Source: Rufibacter tibetensis (GTDB lineage Bacteria > Bacteroidota > Bacteroidia > Cytophagales > Hymenobacteraceae). From it: DNA of 64,000 nucleotides. A program made the translations under genes and the position numbers. The stretch is taken from positions 124,001 through 188,000 of the forward strand of contig NZ_CP012644.1 in NCBI RefSeq assembly GCF_001310085.1, given 5' to 3'. Below the pieces are notes generated by a model, which had not been told where the DNA came from, did no database searches, and saw only the letters and a program-made list of their open reading frames with translations. This document shows positions 9,305-19,204 of this stretch, piece by piece; within the stretch, counting starts at the first letter, position 1; every line of letters starts with the position of its first letter.

Positions 9305-9862
9305 CTGGTAGGTATTTTTACAAAGTCTTTTTGCTGTGCGAAGCCTAGGCCCCTAAGACCTCATCCGTTTTCTAAACTAAGAATAAGAAGTTCATTAGCA
9401 CTTGATTCATTTAGGGCTGCTCAGTTTGAGCACAATCTCCCTACTTTTTTTGCAACCATTTGCTATAAACAGCTTGTTATTATTCCTTTAAGGATGTTGA
9501 TCATGTCAGTGTGTTTCTGGAAAGGGAGTCCATGGACAAGCCCATCCCAGGAAAGGCACAGGAACCATGCAATAAACCTAAGGTATCCCTGCCCCATGGT
9601 CATCCTGCACTATCCTGCCTTGCTTAGGGATACTATGTGGGGCCCCATCACCCATTAAGTAGCTTACCTTTCGGCGTACTCCTCCCCTTTAGGGGAAGGA
9701 ACGTCCCAAACCTTGGGCTACAAGGGTTGATTGGAGAGCGTGGGATCTTAGCCGAAGATTTTGATTGCACTAAGCGTAGCCCCACCTCCTGCAATCAAAG
9801 GAGTAAGAAGCAACTCCGAAGGCGGCAATCGGCTTTGCCTTGGAAGTGAAAGGCAGGGCGTT
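9305..9862. other. Intergenic stretch upstream of the glucuronokinase gene
   Basis: About 560 bases without a supported gene. It holds a perfect 10-base inverted repeat (TTTGATTGCA at 9760-9769, complement at 9790-9799). The promoter of the glucuronokinase/galU unit must lie near 9305-9400 on the minus strand, but no clear TAnnTTTG box was found. Confidence 0.4.
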
Positions 9863-10566
9863 TTACCTATTTTTCAGCAGCACCATTCCTTCAGCGGCTG
9901 CCTGTCGGGTTAGCTCGGCGTTGCCTTTCAGGTCAGGCTTGTTCGTGTAGTTGTACTTTTTCATCACCAGTGACTTGAAAACCAGCTCCAGAATTCTTTT
10001 AACGCTGTATCTACAACCTCTTTAGGCAGCTTCCCGCTTTTAATATCAGCCATAATGGCTGGCTTTTGAGTTGGGAAGCCCGGCATCGGAAGGTCGTTGG
10101 CTGCAAATAGCTGCTCAGGAACATTACTGTTTCCCTTCAATGCCTCAAAGCCAGCAAACCCTACGAACCAGTCTGCCACCACAATACCCTTGAAGCCCCA
10201 CTCATAGCGGAGTATATCGGTCAGCAGATCTTTTCAGGCGGAAGCATGAGCCCCGTTTAACACATTGTAAGATGACATTACTGTCCAAGGCTGAGGCTCT
10301 TTCACGGCAATCCCCAAGCCTTCCAGGTAACTCTCACGCATGGTCCTTGGGCTCACAAACGCATTGATCGAAAGCCGTTCGTCTCTGGATTATTGGAGGC
10401 AAAGTGCTTGATGGAGGTACCCACGCCATTGAACTGAATACCCTTCACCATTGCAACAAATTAGCCGGAGACAAGCGGGTCTTCCGAGTAGTACTCAAAG
10501 TTGCTGCCGTTTAGCGGGTTTCGATGAATGTGGAGGGCAGGAGCCAGCAATACGTCCGCCGTACTG
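9863..10566 (-). pseudogene. Glycoside hydrolase family 3 (beta-glucosidase-like) internal fragment
   Basis: Read on the minus strand from about 10566 to 9863, the frame encodes a core piece of a GH3 enzyme: TADVLLAPALHIHRNPLNG, FEYYSEDP, IKHFASNNPETN, MSSYNVLNGAHAS, DLLTDILRYEWGFKG, VVADWF (with the position of the nucleophile Asp before WF) and [13 protein letters not shown]. It is interrupted by in-frame stops after EDPLVSG and after GAHASA, and by at least one frameshift after ETN. Both ends of the gene are missing. It cannot make an enzyme. It records that a beta-glycosidase gene once stood here. Confidence 0.9.
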
Positions 10567-11180
10567 ATTAAAGTTCCTAATTCAGTGATTGGGTTATAAA
10601 TAGCTATAGCTTACCGTGATACTGCTAAAGGTCACTCCCATGTTTCTTTTTAGCGCTGTTATGGGCAGTGTGATTGGGCAGTACTTTTTTTTCACCTAAA
10701 GTAAAAGGAAACGCAAAATGTCGTTACCCTGTCGACCTGGATGAACCATAGGACAGGCAATCGCCAACACAAGGCTAGAGACCTTGGCCTAGCCGACGAA
10801 ACAGGTGAAAGGACCTGGCCCCATGAAAGAAGAAATAATAGACTTGGGGGAGGTAGCCTCCATGCTGAGCGAAGAAGGCCTTAGAGCCGGGTTTGGTTTA
10901 TATAAGCCCACCTATGGGAATAGGAAGAAAACAAAAATGCCCCGGCCTGTTATCCCGGGGCATTTCTAATGGGCAATTTCAAACTATCATCAGCGTACCG
11001 CTGATTTAGTGGTTTGTCCGGTGCCGGCCGCTACCACTTTAACCTGCTAAAGGATATCATCCTTTTCTTTTAGGCTGAAGCTTTGTTCTTAACTTTTTCC
11101 AGTCCACTATACTTGTTTCCTTCCCAAGGTCAATCCCTGTGCGCCTAAAGTCAATGTATCCCCTCAGGGGGGCTTTGGTG
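10567..11180. other. Intergenic stretch with terminator
   Basis: About 610 bases. It contains the terminator at 10926-10965 and, just before it on the plus strand, a 48-codon open frame (10823-10969) starting MKEEIIDLGEVASMLSEEG. That frame runs through the hairpin and has no recognised family, so it is not called as a gene. No other feature was seen. Confidence 0.4.
10926..10965 (-). terminator. Intrinsic terminator for the thrombospondin-repeat lipoprotein gene
   Basis: A perfect 11-base-pair stem (AAATGCCCCGG at 10935-10945 and its complement at 10955-10965, 9-base loop). On the minus strand the stem is followed by a T-rich run (complement of GAAAACAAAAA), which fits transcription coming from the gene ending at 11181. 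Weak function on the plus strand is possible. Confidence 0.75.
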
Positions 11181-12227
11181 TCAATTGCCGCAGGCGCCTA
11201 CTTCGTCTCCGTGGGCTAAATGAGCCTTAACCGCGCTTTGGGCCACGCAAAGGGTTTGTCCTTTGTGGCAGATAAGCACCTTGTCGTTTTTGGCACTCAA
11301 TGGGTCGCAGTCCTGCGCATCGACTACCCCGTCATTGTCATCATCAGCGTCACAGGCATTGCCCTGGCCATCCCCGTCAGTGTCCAGTTGATCGGCATTG
11401 GCTAACATTGGGCAGTTGTCGCTGGCATCCAGCACCCCGTCATTGTCGTCATCTGGGTCACACGCATCACCAAGACCGTCCCCATCGTTGTTCTCCTGGC
11501 CCGGGTTGCTCAACGAGGGGCAGTTGTCCTCATCATCGTTAACCCCATCACTGTCCGTATCCTCGTTTAAGCAAAACTCCAGATTATCAACAAAAACGCT
11601 GTTTGGGAAAATCCCTGCACTTGTAACCTCCACGGACCGTATACCGGACGCCTCCAAATAAAATTGCAAACATTTTATCAAACCCGAAGCTAAGGTCATG
11701 GTTTGAGAGGCAAGGACAGTCCCGCCCGCATTCTCCCCGCTGTAAGCCCTGACAGTGATGACATCCTCATCTCCGGCGAAATCACCCGAAGTCAAGCTCA
11801 CTGAAATCACCGGCTCCGAGAAATTAAACAGAACGGATGGCCCAGTAAAAGGAATGGTCTGCAATGACGGACCACCACACCCGTTAAGATTAAAACCACT
11901 AAGTACCGAAACAGACCCTGTGGTACCGTTGGGGCCGGTGGTTATGGATACCCCCTGTGCGGCGAAGGCCCCCGGCGCTAGCAGGCCACTAGTTAGCGAA
12001 TTGAAGTCTATCAGGGTACAGGAGCCACTGGTGCTGGCCAAATCCTGGCCTTGGATCATTTTGGAGGCCGAGGTTTCCAGGGAGGACCCGTTCGGCTTAA
12101 TACCTCCGGCCGCAGTAATCTCTTTACTTGAAGAAGGAGTCACAGCATCTTGGGGTTCTTCTTCATTACAGGAAAATGCAAAAAGGCAAAGCCCTGCCAG
12201 TAGGGTGTGAAGTCCAAATTTTTTCAT
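11181..12227 (-). CDS. Lipoprotein with thrombospondin type 3 repeats
   Basis: A 348-residue surface or periplasmic lipoprotein. The signal peptide ends in the lipobox LFAFSC with the lipidated Cys at residue 20. Residues about 70-215 form a beta-rich domain with a single-strand carbohydrate-binding-module-like look (VSLTSGDFAGDEDVITVRAYSG). Residues about 225-310 hold calcium-binding thrombospondin type 3 repeats of the DTDSDGVNDDEDNCP and DPDDDNDGVLDASDNCP kind. The C-terminus, KVLICHKGQTLCVAQSAVKAHLAHGD, is a Cys/His-containing tail found in many Bacteroidota surface proteins. Such proteins are structural or adhesive; no enzyme motif is seen. The gene has its own terminator 215 bases downstream. 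Confidence 0.85.
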   Translation of the reverse strand: MKKFGLHTLLAGLCLFAFSCNEEEPQDAVTPSSSKEITAAGGIKPNGSSLETSASKMIQGQDLASTSGSCTLIDFNSLTSGLLAPGAFAAQGVSITTGPNGTTGSVSVLSGFNLNGCGGPSLQTIPFTGPSVLFNFSEPVISVSLTSGDFAGDEDVITVRAYSGENAGGTVLASQTMTLASGLIKCLQFYLEASGIRSVEVTSAGIFPNSVFVDNLEFCLNEDTDSDGVNDDEDNCPSLSNPGQENNDGDGLGDACDPDDDNDGVLDASDNCPMLANADQLDTDGDGQGNACDADDDNDGVVDAQDCDPLSAKNDKVLICHKGQTLCVAQSAVKAHLAHGDEVGACGN

Positions 12228-12873
12228 AGGATAAATAATTGGATTTTATGGGTGAATTGATGTACATAACTACTGAAAGCCAAAACTTTCGCAGGAGAAT
12301 GATGAGCAACTCGGTAAAACCGGGCTGTGTGGGGAAGGGGGTAAGTAATCAGGGAATATAATGGCACCGCCTCTATAGGCCACTATACAGTTGATTTCAA
12401 AGGACAGGAACGTTGCCACGGGAATGAGGCAATTCTCCTGCCGAGGGTATGCTTGGGTTGGAGTGCACTGGTAAATCAAGAAGCTGAACCAAACGGACTA
12501 GATTAAACAGGATACTTCCTGTTCTATTGGTACTTAGAAAGGTGTTTTTACTTCAAAGAATGAGTTAAATGTAGATATATGTTTTATAAATGCAAAGTAT
12601 TCTTAATATTTTTATGTAATAATAAAATGCAGCTTTTCTAAGATTCTCGGGAGCCACATTAGTTTTAAGATATAAGGCTGGCTGACATACAACATGCTTA
12701 CCGCTTCGGAAGCTATGAGGACTTTATTAAACCTAATCGGCGTAACCCTTATACGGGTTAACTAAATCATGTGCCTTCCCCTAATCCTTCGCTGGAATAA
12801 AACTTAACAGGAAATTCATGATTCAGCAACATTCCCTTTGCAGTAAGCAACAACCTTTGCAGAAATGATCTTT
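12228..12873. other. Divergent intergenic region
   Basis: About 640 bases between the minus-strand lipoprotein and the plus-strand phosphatase; both promoters must lie here. A 6-base-pair hairpin (TAACCC at 12743-12748, GGGTTA at 12755-12760) and two direct copies of CTTTGCAG about 20 bases apart just before the phosphatase start are visible. AT-rich from 12530 to 12640. No gene is supported. Confidence 0.4.
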
Positions 12874-13887
12874 ATGAAGAAATATTTCCTGATTTTTAGT
12901 TTACTCCTGATGTTGGGCTGTACTGCTGGCAGCAAAATGCAGCAAGGGAAAGCATTGACCATCGCCTTTGGCTCCTGTAACCGGCAAAACTTACCTCAGC
13001 CCATGTGGGATGTGATTGCCAAAGACAAACCCGATCTGTGGATCTGGCTGGGCGATAACATCTACGGTGATTCGGATGATATGGCAGTACTGAAGGCTAA
13101 GTATGATCTGCAATCAAACCAGGAAGGCTACAAAAGATTAACAGCCCAAACCCCCGTGATTGGCACCTGGGATGATCATGACTTTGGCCGTAACGATGCG
13201 GGGAAGAATTACCCTTACAAGAAAGCCAGCCAGCAGTTAGCGCTTGATTTCTTGAAGGAACCAGCCAATAGCCCACGCCGGCGGCAGGAGGGTATCTACG
13301 CAGCCTATGAGTATAAACTGAGTAAGAAGAAGGTTAAGGTTATCCTTTTAGACATTCGGTACCACCAGGATTCTTTGCAAAAAGAGAGCAATAAAGCCTA
13401 TATACCTAATACAACAGGCGATATTCTGGGGGAGGCTCAATGGCTATGGCTGGAGAACCAGTTAAGCACCAGCACAGCGGATGCCCACATTATTGGTTCC
13501 GGCATTCAATTCGTCTCTGATCAGCATCCTTACGAGAAATGGGCAAACTTCCCGGCTGCCCGCCAGCGGCTTTTCGATCTACTGGTTAAGACAAAAACCA
13601 AGGGAGTGGTATTGTTAAGCGGCGACCGGCATATCGGCGAGTTTTCTCGGATAGACATCAATGGACTGGACTATCCGGTTTATGACATCACTTCCAGTGG
13701 GCTAACGCACTCTTCCGTTGACAACACCAGTGAACCCAATCGTTACCGGGTAGGACCCTTGGTTAACCAAAAACATTACGGTTTATTCCGTTTATTGGAG
13801 CAAGGCGGAAACCTAGTGATGGAAGTTGATCTGAAAGGTGAGAACGGTAAACCTTTCCATACCGAGAAGATCGAAATCAGGAATTAA
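12865..13887 (+). CDS. PhoD-like alkaline phosphatase / phosphodiesterase lipoprotein
   Basis: A 340-residue lipoprotein; the signal peptide ends in LLLMLGC. The start could be ATG at 12865 or, more typically for a signal peptide, ATG at 12874 (MKKYFLIF). The metallophosphatase core is of the PhoD type: FGSCNRQNLPQPMWD, LWIWLGDNIYGDSDDM, IGTWDDHDFGRND, and the C-terminal VLLSGDRHIGEF. These acidic and His residues bind the metal centre (Fe/Ca in studied PhoD enzymes). It would release phosphate from esters in the periplasm or at the surface. It is followed by a terminator, then by a TonB-dependent receptor and a nucleotide-pyrophosphatase-type enzyme, which together suggest phosphate or nucleotide scavenging. 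Confidence 0.9.
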   Translation: MIFMKKYFLIFSLLLMLGCTAGSKMQQGKALTIAFGSCNRQNLPQPMWDVIAKDKPDLWIWLGDNIYGDSDDMAVLKAKYDLQSNQEGYKRLTAQTPVIGTWDDHDFGRNDAGKNYPYKKASQQLALDFLKEPANSPRRRQEGIYAAYEYKLSKKKVKVILLDIRYHQDSLQKESNKAYIPNTTGDILGEAQWLWLENQLSTSTADAHIIGSGIQFVSDQHPYEKWANFPAARQRLFDLLVKTKTKGVVLLSGDRHIGEFSRIDINGLDYPVYDITSSGLTHSSVDNTSEPNRYRVGPLVNQKHYGLFRLLEQGGNLVMEVDLKGENGKPFHTEKIEIRN

Positions 13888-13917
13888 CTTACGCAGCACA
13901 GCGGTTGATTTACCTTG

Positions 13918-13950
13918 AAAGGACTGGCAGGCGCTGGTCCTTTTTATTTT
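13918..13950 (+). terminator. Intrinsic terminator after the PhoD-like gene
   Basis: A 7-base-pair stem (AAAGGAC at 13918-13924, GTCCTTT at 13937-13943) followed by a T-rich run to 13950, 30 bases after the stop codon. It separates the phosphatase gene from the TonB-dependent receptor gene. Confidence 0.75.
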
Positions 13951-14033
13951 ATACATAAACATAAATTAACATATCCCTGCTTTTGATAACTATTCCATCA
14001 AGTAGGGCTAACCACGACTTAATATGCTTGCTC

Positions 14034-14042
14034 TAGCTTTGC
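14034..14042 (+). promoter_or_regulatory. Candidate -7 promoter box for the TonB-dependent receptor
   Basis: TAGCTTTGC matches the Bacteroidota -7 consensus TAnnTTTG plus a pyrimidine and lies 18 bases before the receptor start codon. No good -33 TTTG element is seen at the usual spacing, so the call is tentative. Confidence 0.35.
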
Positions 14043-14059
14043 GCTAAATCTAAGCATAT

Positions 14060-17000
14060 ATGAGACGAATTCTATCTTTAGCTATTTTAATGGTTTCCCT
14101 TACCCTCATAACAGGGCAGCAGGTTTTAGCGCAGTCTACTGATGCTTCTATCTCTGGAGTGATTACCGATCAGAGTGGCAGCGGATTGCCCGGCGTAACC
14201 ATTTTTATTAAAAATGAATCAACAGGTTTTCAGACCGGGGCGGCAACTAACACCGAAGGCAAATATTTCTTCCGGCAGTTGCCTTTGGGTGGCCCCTACA
14301 TAGTAAGAGCCACCTATATCGGCTATACTACCCAGGTACGGAATGGCCTGGCTTTAAACTTAGGCGATCAGCTAACCATTGATTTCACGATGCAGGAGGC
14401 ATCGAATAATTTAGGGGAAGTGGTGATAACGGGTAATGATGCCCTGAATAGCCGCATAGACCGGTTAGGCAGTGCTACCGCCATTACTTCCCAAACCATT
14501 CAGCAAATACCGGCCCTAAACCGGAACTTTACCAACCTGTCAGCCTTGGCGCCAACCACGAACGGTGGCAGTGTAAGCGGGCAACTGCCGTCTTCCACCA
14601 ATTACCAGATTGACGGCGTTAGCGCCCGCAACAACCTTACCTCCGGTGCTGTTGGCAATGGCCCTTATTCACTCTCCATCGAAGCAATCCGGGAGTTTGA
14701 GGTAAACACCAACGTGTACGATGTGACGCAAGGCCGACAGGGTGGGGGGGCTATAAACGCAGTGACCAAATCCGGAACTAACACCTTTACCGGATCAATC
14801 TTTGACTACTATCGCTCCGATGCCTTGGCCAGCCCTTACGACATCAGGGGAAATAAACGCACCCAGAGTTTCACCACCAACCAGTACGGTTTCAGTTTAG
14901 GCGGGCCCATTATCAAGGACAAACTGCATTTCTTCACGGCCCTGGACCGGCAGGATGAATCCATGCCGTTCTTTATTGCCGATATAAAGAGTGACGCCGA
15001 CGCCAATGCCCTTCGGATCAGTAAAGGGGCGTTAGATACGGTGATCTCCATTGCGCGCAGTAAATATGGGGTAAGCAATAACCCGCAGGTAGGGGAGTTT
15101 GGCCGCAAAACCTTGGCCAATACGTTCTTTGCCCGCCTCGACTGGCAAATAAACGACAAGCACCGTTTAACGTTACGCAACAATTACAGCGACTGGAACA
15201 ACCCTACCAGCAACAATGACAACTCCCCTATTAACTTATTCGAGGTCTGGGGAGACTTTAAATCCCGGGAAAACAGCACCATGGCCTCGCTGCGTTCGCA
15301 ATTCAGCCCTAATGTCCTGAATGAATTGAAAGTGCAGTATCAAACCGTAACCCGCGACTATGTGCCTAACCCAGAACTTCCAGCCGGGAATATTCCGCGG
15401 GCGATTGTAACGGTGCGTTCCAAACTACCCAACGGCACTATGGGGAACACGCAGGTGCAGTTAGGCGGGCAACGCTATTTCCCGGAGAACAACCTCGAGA
15501 ACCAATTGCAACTGGTAAACACCATGTATGTATCCAAGGGCCGGTACAACTATGCCTTTGGGACTGACAACACCTTGACTTACCTGGATACCTATATTTC
15601 CAGCGAGCAGAATGGCCGCTTTATCTTCAACAGTGTAGAAGAGTTTGATAACCTGAACCCGTCGCGTTACGCCCGGGAAGTGCCGCTGCAGGGCGTTCCC
15701 TCGGTGCAGCAGTATGTCCTGAATGCTTCCTTATTCGGGCAAGTGGAATTTGAGCCGCTTGCCAACGTGACCGCCATGGCCGGTTTGCGCTGGGATATGA
15801 CGAGTTACTTGACTGCCGGTGATTACAACCCGATTGTAGCGCAGGAACTAGGTTTACGGACAGACAACAACCCCACCGACTGGAACAACTTTCAGCCCCG
15901 ACTACAATTAACTTGGGATGTGAAAGGGGAAAGAAGGAACATTTTCCGGGCCGGCACCGGTATCTTCTCGGCTAACCCGATTAACTATGCGCAGGTGAAT
16001 AATATTCAGAATAGCGGCACCAAAGTAGCCTCGGTGGATGTAACCCGGCCAGCAACTGGCCCTAACTTAGTGCCGGTACCGGATTTCCCCGCCTACCGCC
16101 AGGATCCCTCTACAGTACCCGGCCTGATTCCCGGCGTGCCTACGGTTTCCACCATCAACCTAAACAGCAAAGACCTGCAGGTGCCCTCCATTTACAAAGC
16201 GAATGTGAGCTTTAATAAAATCGTAGGTGAGTGGTTGCGTTTCGGCGTGAATGCCATGTACACCTATACCAAGAATAACTACGTGTATCTGGACCGTAAC
16301 CTGGTAGACCAGCCTTATTTCACCTTAGCCAACGAAAATAACCGGGGTGTGTTTGTGCCGGCTAACAGCATTACCCCAGCCGGGATTACCAATAACGTAC
16401 TAGGCCGTAAAACCCAGGCAGTAGGACGCACGCTGGAATTTACGAATGGTGCGAAGCTACGCCAGATGGCGTTGGTGGTGGATGCCAATGTGCGTTATTT
16501 CCGGGATGGCTATTTCAATGTCAGCTATACGTTGAACGATGCCAGGGACAATACTTCCTACAACGGCAATGTTGCCAATACCTCCACCTTCCGGCCGGTT
16601 AAATCCGATCCGCGCAGTTTAGAGGAGATTAATTATTCGGATAACCAGTTCCGGCATAAAGCAGTCTTTTTTGGGTCAACCCCAACCTTCAAAGGTTTCT
16701 CCTTCAGCGGCCGGTTCACCGGTATAGGCGGCACCCGGTATTCCCTTACGGTAGACGCCGACATCAACGGTGACTTCGTAGGTGGTCCTGGTTCCGATAA
16801 TGACCTTGCCTTCGTGTTTGATCCCAGTGCCCCTGAGCTAGACCCAGCGGTAAGAGCGTCCATGGAAAAGATTCTATCCAATCCGGATAACCGGGCTCAG
16901 CAGTATATACTGAATAGCTTGGGGGCTATCGCTGATCGGAACGGGGGAAGTAATCCCTTTTCCGGCACCTTTGATGTGCGCCTACAAAAAACCATCAAAA

Positions 17001-17230
17001 CCTTCGGGACGCAAGGCTTAACGCTGAGCGTGGATGTATTCAACTTTGCGAATTTGCTGAACAGGGATTGGGGCGGCAACTATAATCTAGGGCAACAGAG
17101 TCTTCTGTTTGTGAATGGCTTTGATCAAAACACGCAAATTTATAAGTACCGGGTTAACGAAAACGTAGGCGTAACGCAAAAGAACGGCACACCCTACCAG
17201 ATCCAACTCGGGGCCCGTTACTCATTATAA
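14060..17230 (+). CDS. TonB-dependent receptor with carboxypeptidase-like regulatory domain (Oar-like)
   Basis: A 1056-residue outer-membrane receptor. A signal peptide (residues 1-25, ending VLAQ) is followed by a carboxypeptidase regulatory-like beta-sandwich (about 28-120; ISGVITDQSGSGLPGVTIFI, GGPYIVRATYIGY), a plug domain with the NYQIDGVSARN and EAIREFEVNTNVYD segments typical of Oar-like receptors, and a long beta-barrel ending in YQIQLGARYSL with a terminal aromatic/hydrophobic pattern. It would import a large or scarce ligand using TonB energy. No SusD partner follows, so a polysaccharide-utilisation type is unlikely. The next gene on the same strand, 150 bases on, is a secreted phosphodiesterase, so a phosphorylated ligand is plausible but unproven. 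Confidence 0.93.
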   Translation: MRRILSLAILMVSLTLITGQQVLAQSTDASISGVITDQSGSGLPGVTIFIKNESTGFQTGAATNTEGKYFFRQLPLGGPYIVRATYIGYTTQVRNGLALNLGDQLTIDFTMQEASNNLGEVVITGNDALNSRIDRLGSATAITSQTIQQIPALNRNFTNLSALAPTTNGGSVSGQLPSSTNYQIDGVSARNNLTSGAVGNGPYSLSIEAIREFEVNTNVYDVTQGRQGGGAINAVTKSGTNTFTGSIFDYYRSDALASPYDIRGNKRTQSFTTNQYGFSLGGPIIKDKLHFFTALDRQDESMPFFIADIKSDADANALRISKGALDTVISIARSKYGVSNNPQVGEFGRKTLANTFFARLDWQINDKHRLTLRNNYSDWNNPTSNNDNSPINLFEVWGDFKSRENSTMASLRSQFSPNVLNELKVQYQTVTRDYVPNPELPAGNIPRAIVTVRSKLPNGTMGNTQVQLGGQRYFPENNLENQLQLVNTMYVSKGRYNYAFGTDNTLTYLDTYISSEQNGRFIFNSVEEFDNLNPSRYAREVPLQGVPSVQQYVLNASLFGQVEFEPLANVTAMAGLRWDMTSYLTAGDYNPIVAQELGLRTDNNPTDWNNFQPRLQLTWDVKGERRNIFRAGTGIFSANPINYAQVNNIQNSGTKVASVDVTRPATGPNLVPVPDFPAYRQDPSTVPGLIPGVPTVSTINLNSKDLQVPSIYKANVSFNKIVGEWLRFGVNAMYTYTKNNYVYLDRNLVDQPYFTLANENNRGVFVPANSITPAGITNNVLGRKTQAVGRTLEFTNGAKLRQMALVVDANVRYFRDGYFNVSYTLNDARDNTSYNGNVANTSTFRPVKSDPRSLEEINYSDNQFRHKAVFFGSTPTFKGFSFSGRFTGIGGTRYSLTVDADINGDFVGGPGSDNDLAFVFDPSAPELDPAVRASMEKILSNPDNRAQQYILNSLGAIADRNGGSNPFSGTFDVRLQKTIKTFGTQGLTLSVDVFNFANLLNRDWGGNYNLGQQSLLFVNGFDQNTQIYKYRVNENVGVTQKNGTPYQIQLGARYSL

Positions 17231-17382
17231 TTGATTAGAAATGGAGAGAGTTCTCAAAGGGTTCTCTTCTAACCTCTTCTGAGAATCCTCTGAAAAAGGT
17301 ATCTACAGAATCACATGTGAAGGCTGCTGCTTTAGTTGTAGCACAAGCGTTGTTTCTATCACTCAAGATAACTCCCACATAA

Positions 17383-18723
17383 ATGAAATATTTAGCATCC
17401 ACTTTGTTTTTAAGCCTGTTCCTTCTTGGTCAGGTATTTGGCCAAGCAGCTAAGCATGTATATGTTATCAGCATAGATGGGTTTCGGCCGGAATTCTATC
17501 AGGATAAATCATGGCCAGCACCTAACTTGCAACAAATGGCTTTGGGTGGCGTGCAGGCAGATGGCGTTAGGGGCGTGTTCCCGAGTGTGACCTATCCATC
17601 CCATACCACTATCCTTACCGGGGTCATGCCTGCCCAACACGGCATCTACTATAATGCTCCTTTTGAGCCGGATGGGGCTACCGGGCGTTGGTATTGGGAG
17701 GAAAGCCTGATCAAGACCCAAACCATGTGGGATGCTGTGCGCAAAGCCGGTTTGAAATCCGCTTCGGTATTCTGGCCTGTATCGGCCGGCGCGCCCGTTG
17801 ATTACAATATCCCGGAAGTGTGGTCGCTGGATGAAAAGGTGGACCGGGTAACACCCATCCGTCAAGGCGCCTCCCCAAAAGGGCTTTTTGAGGAGATCGA
17901 ACAAAACGCCACTGGTAAACTCCGGGAGAAGGACTTGAACAGTGACTATATGATTGCCGACGAAAACGGAAGCCGGATGGCCGCTTACCTGATACAGGCC
18001 TATAAACCTAATCTGTTGACCTTTCATATCTATACCGTCGATCACGCGGCCCATGGCGAAGGCAGGGACGGTGGGCACGTCCGGAAAGCGGTGGCTGCCG
18101 CCGACCGGGCCGTAGGCAATATCTTGGAGGCTATAGAGAAAGCGGGGATCAAAGAAAGCACCGCTGTTATCATAACTGGCGATCACGGGTTTGTTGATAT
18201 CAACCAAAGTTTATCTCCCAATGTCGCTTTAGCCAAAAACGGGTTGATAGGTAAAGGCAAAGGGGAATGGAAAGCGAAGTTCCATACCTCCGGGGCGGCA
18301 GCTTTCTTGCATCTCAAAAGGAAAGGAGACCACAGAACAGTGAGCCACGTCAAAAAGATACTCTCGGACTTGCCAGAGGCGCAGAAAAAGCTGTTCCGGG
18401 TAGTAGAGCGGACCGAGCTAGATAAGATTGGGGCCGATCCAGATGCTGTGTTAGCCCTGGCCCCCGTACCAGGCGTAACCCTGAATGCTGCAACCGAGGG
18501 CGAGATATTGAAAGCTGCCAAAGGGGGTACACATGGTTTTTTTCCGGATTTTAAAGAAATACAAACAGGTTTTATCGGTTGTGGTGCTGGGTTCAACACG
18601 AAAACCACTTTGCCCCTAATGGGGCTGGAAGATATTGCTCCTCTTGTTTACAGACTATTAGGGATTACCTCTGAATCAGCTGTAACTTCGGAGCCTGCCG
18701 TTTTAAGATCGGCTTTAAAATAG
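17383..18723 (+). CDS. Secreted nucleotide pyrophosphatase/phosphodiesterase (alkaline phosphatase superfamily)
   Basis: A 446-residue enzyme of the ectonucleotide pyrophosphatase/phosphodiesterase type. The signal peptide covers residues 1-20 (ending QVFG). Metal-site and nucleophile motifs are visible: ISIDGFRPEF with Asp32, VTYPSHTTILTG with the likely Thr nucleophile at residue 70, FHIYTVDHAAHGEG, and ITGDHGFVDI. These match two-zinc alkaline-phosphatase-fold enzymes that hydrolyse nucleotides or phosphodiesters in the periplasm. A strong terminator follows. With the PhoD-like enzyme and the receptor before it, it forms a likely phosphorus-acquisition set; no Pho-box-like sequence could be confirmed. 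Confidence 0.9.
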   Translation: MKYLASTLFLSLFLLGQVFGQAAKHVYVISIDGFRPEFYQDKSWPAPNLQQMALGGVQADGVRGVFPSVTYPSHTTILTGVMPAQHGIYYNAPFEPDGATGRWYWEESLIKTQTMWDAVRKAGLKSASVFWPVSAGAPVDYNIPEVWSLDEKVDRVTPIRQGASPKGLFEEIEQNATGKLREKDLNSDYMIADENGSRMAAYLIQAYKPNLLTFHIYTVDHAAHGEGRDGGHVRKAVAAADRAVGNILEAIEKAGIKESTAVIITGDHGFVDINQSLSPNVALAKNGLIGKGKGEWKAKFHTSGAAAFLHLKRKGDHRTVSHVKKILSDLPEAQKKLFRVVERTELDKIGADPDAVLALAPVPGVTLNAATEGEILKAAKGGTHGFFPDFKEIQTGFIGCGAGFNTKTTLPLMGLEDIAPLVYRLLGITSESAVTSEPAVLRSALK

Positions 18724-18744
18724 TTTATTATTTGAAATACTTTT

Positions 18745-18781
18745 AAAGGGGCCCTATTCTCCTGAATAGGGCCCCTTTTTT
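18745..18781 (+). terminator. Strong intrinsic terminator after the phosphodiesterase gene
   Basis: A perfect 15-base-pair stem (AAAGGGGCCCTATTC at 18745-18759, complement at 18764-18778) with a 4-base loop and a terminal T-run, 21 bases after the stop codon. The flanking A and T runs make it usable in both directions. Confidence 0.9.
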
Positions 18782-19204
18782 GAAATTTAGTGGTTAATCT
18801 TTTCAACAATTGGAGGATCAGATTAAAAAACAATGAGAGTCATATCAGTAACAAAGCTAATTTGACTCTCAATTGTGTCTATTATAAAAGCCAAATACTT
18901 TACATAAGAGGCATTATGGAATAGTTGTCAAACTAAAGTTCAGTTGATGTCCAATAGTCAGAACCTTTCATCTTGAACCCCTTTGCTTAGTAAGTACCAT
19001 CTCAGCAGGTGGAAACCTTCTTTGCTCACGTATTTCATGGGGAAGTTTAGAGCATTCTAGCTCAACTTTTTTCCAAATTATAACAAAGGAGAAGTTGAGT
19101 TCCAATCCTATGTTAAGCTTGCCGGATCCTTTTGCCTATAAAGCTATGTTACATAAAATACAGGGAGATTCTAGGAAAGATGCAATTGGGAGCGCATAAG
19201 GGAT
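18782..19204. other. AT-rich intergenic stretch
   Basis: About 420 bases with low GC and no supported gene. It marks the left border of an AT-rich island that continues to about 23300. Confidence 0.4.

Noticed and set aside
10823..10969. 48-codon frame starting MKEEIIDLGEVASM
   Set aside because: It runs through a terminator stem and has no known family or good start context; kept only as a note.
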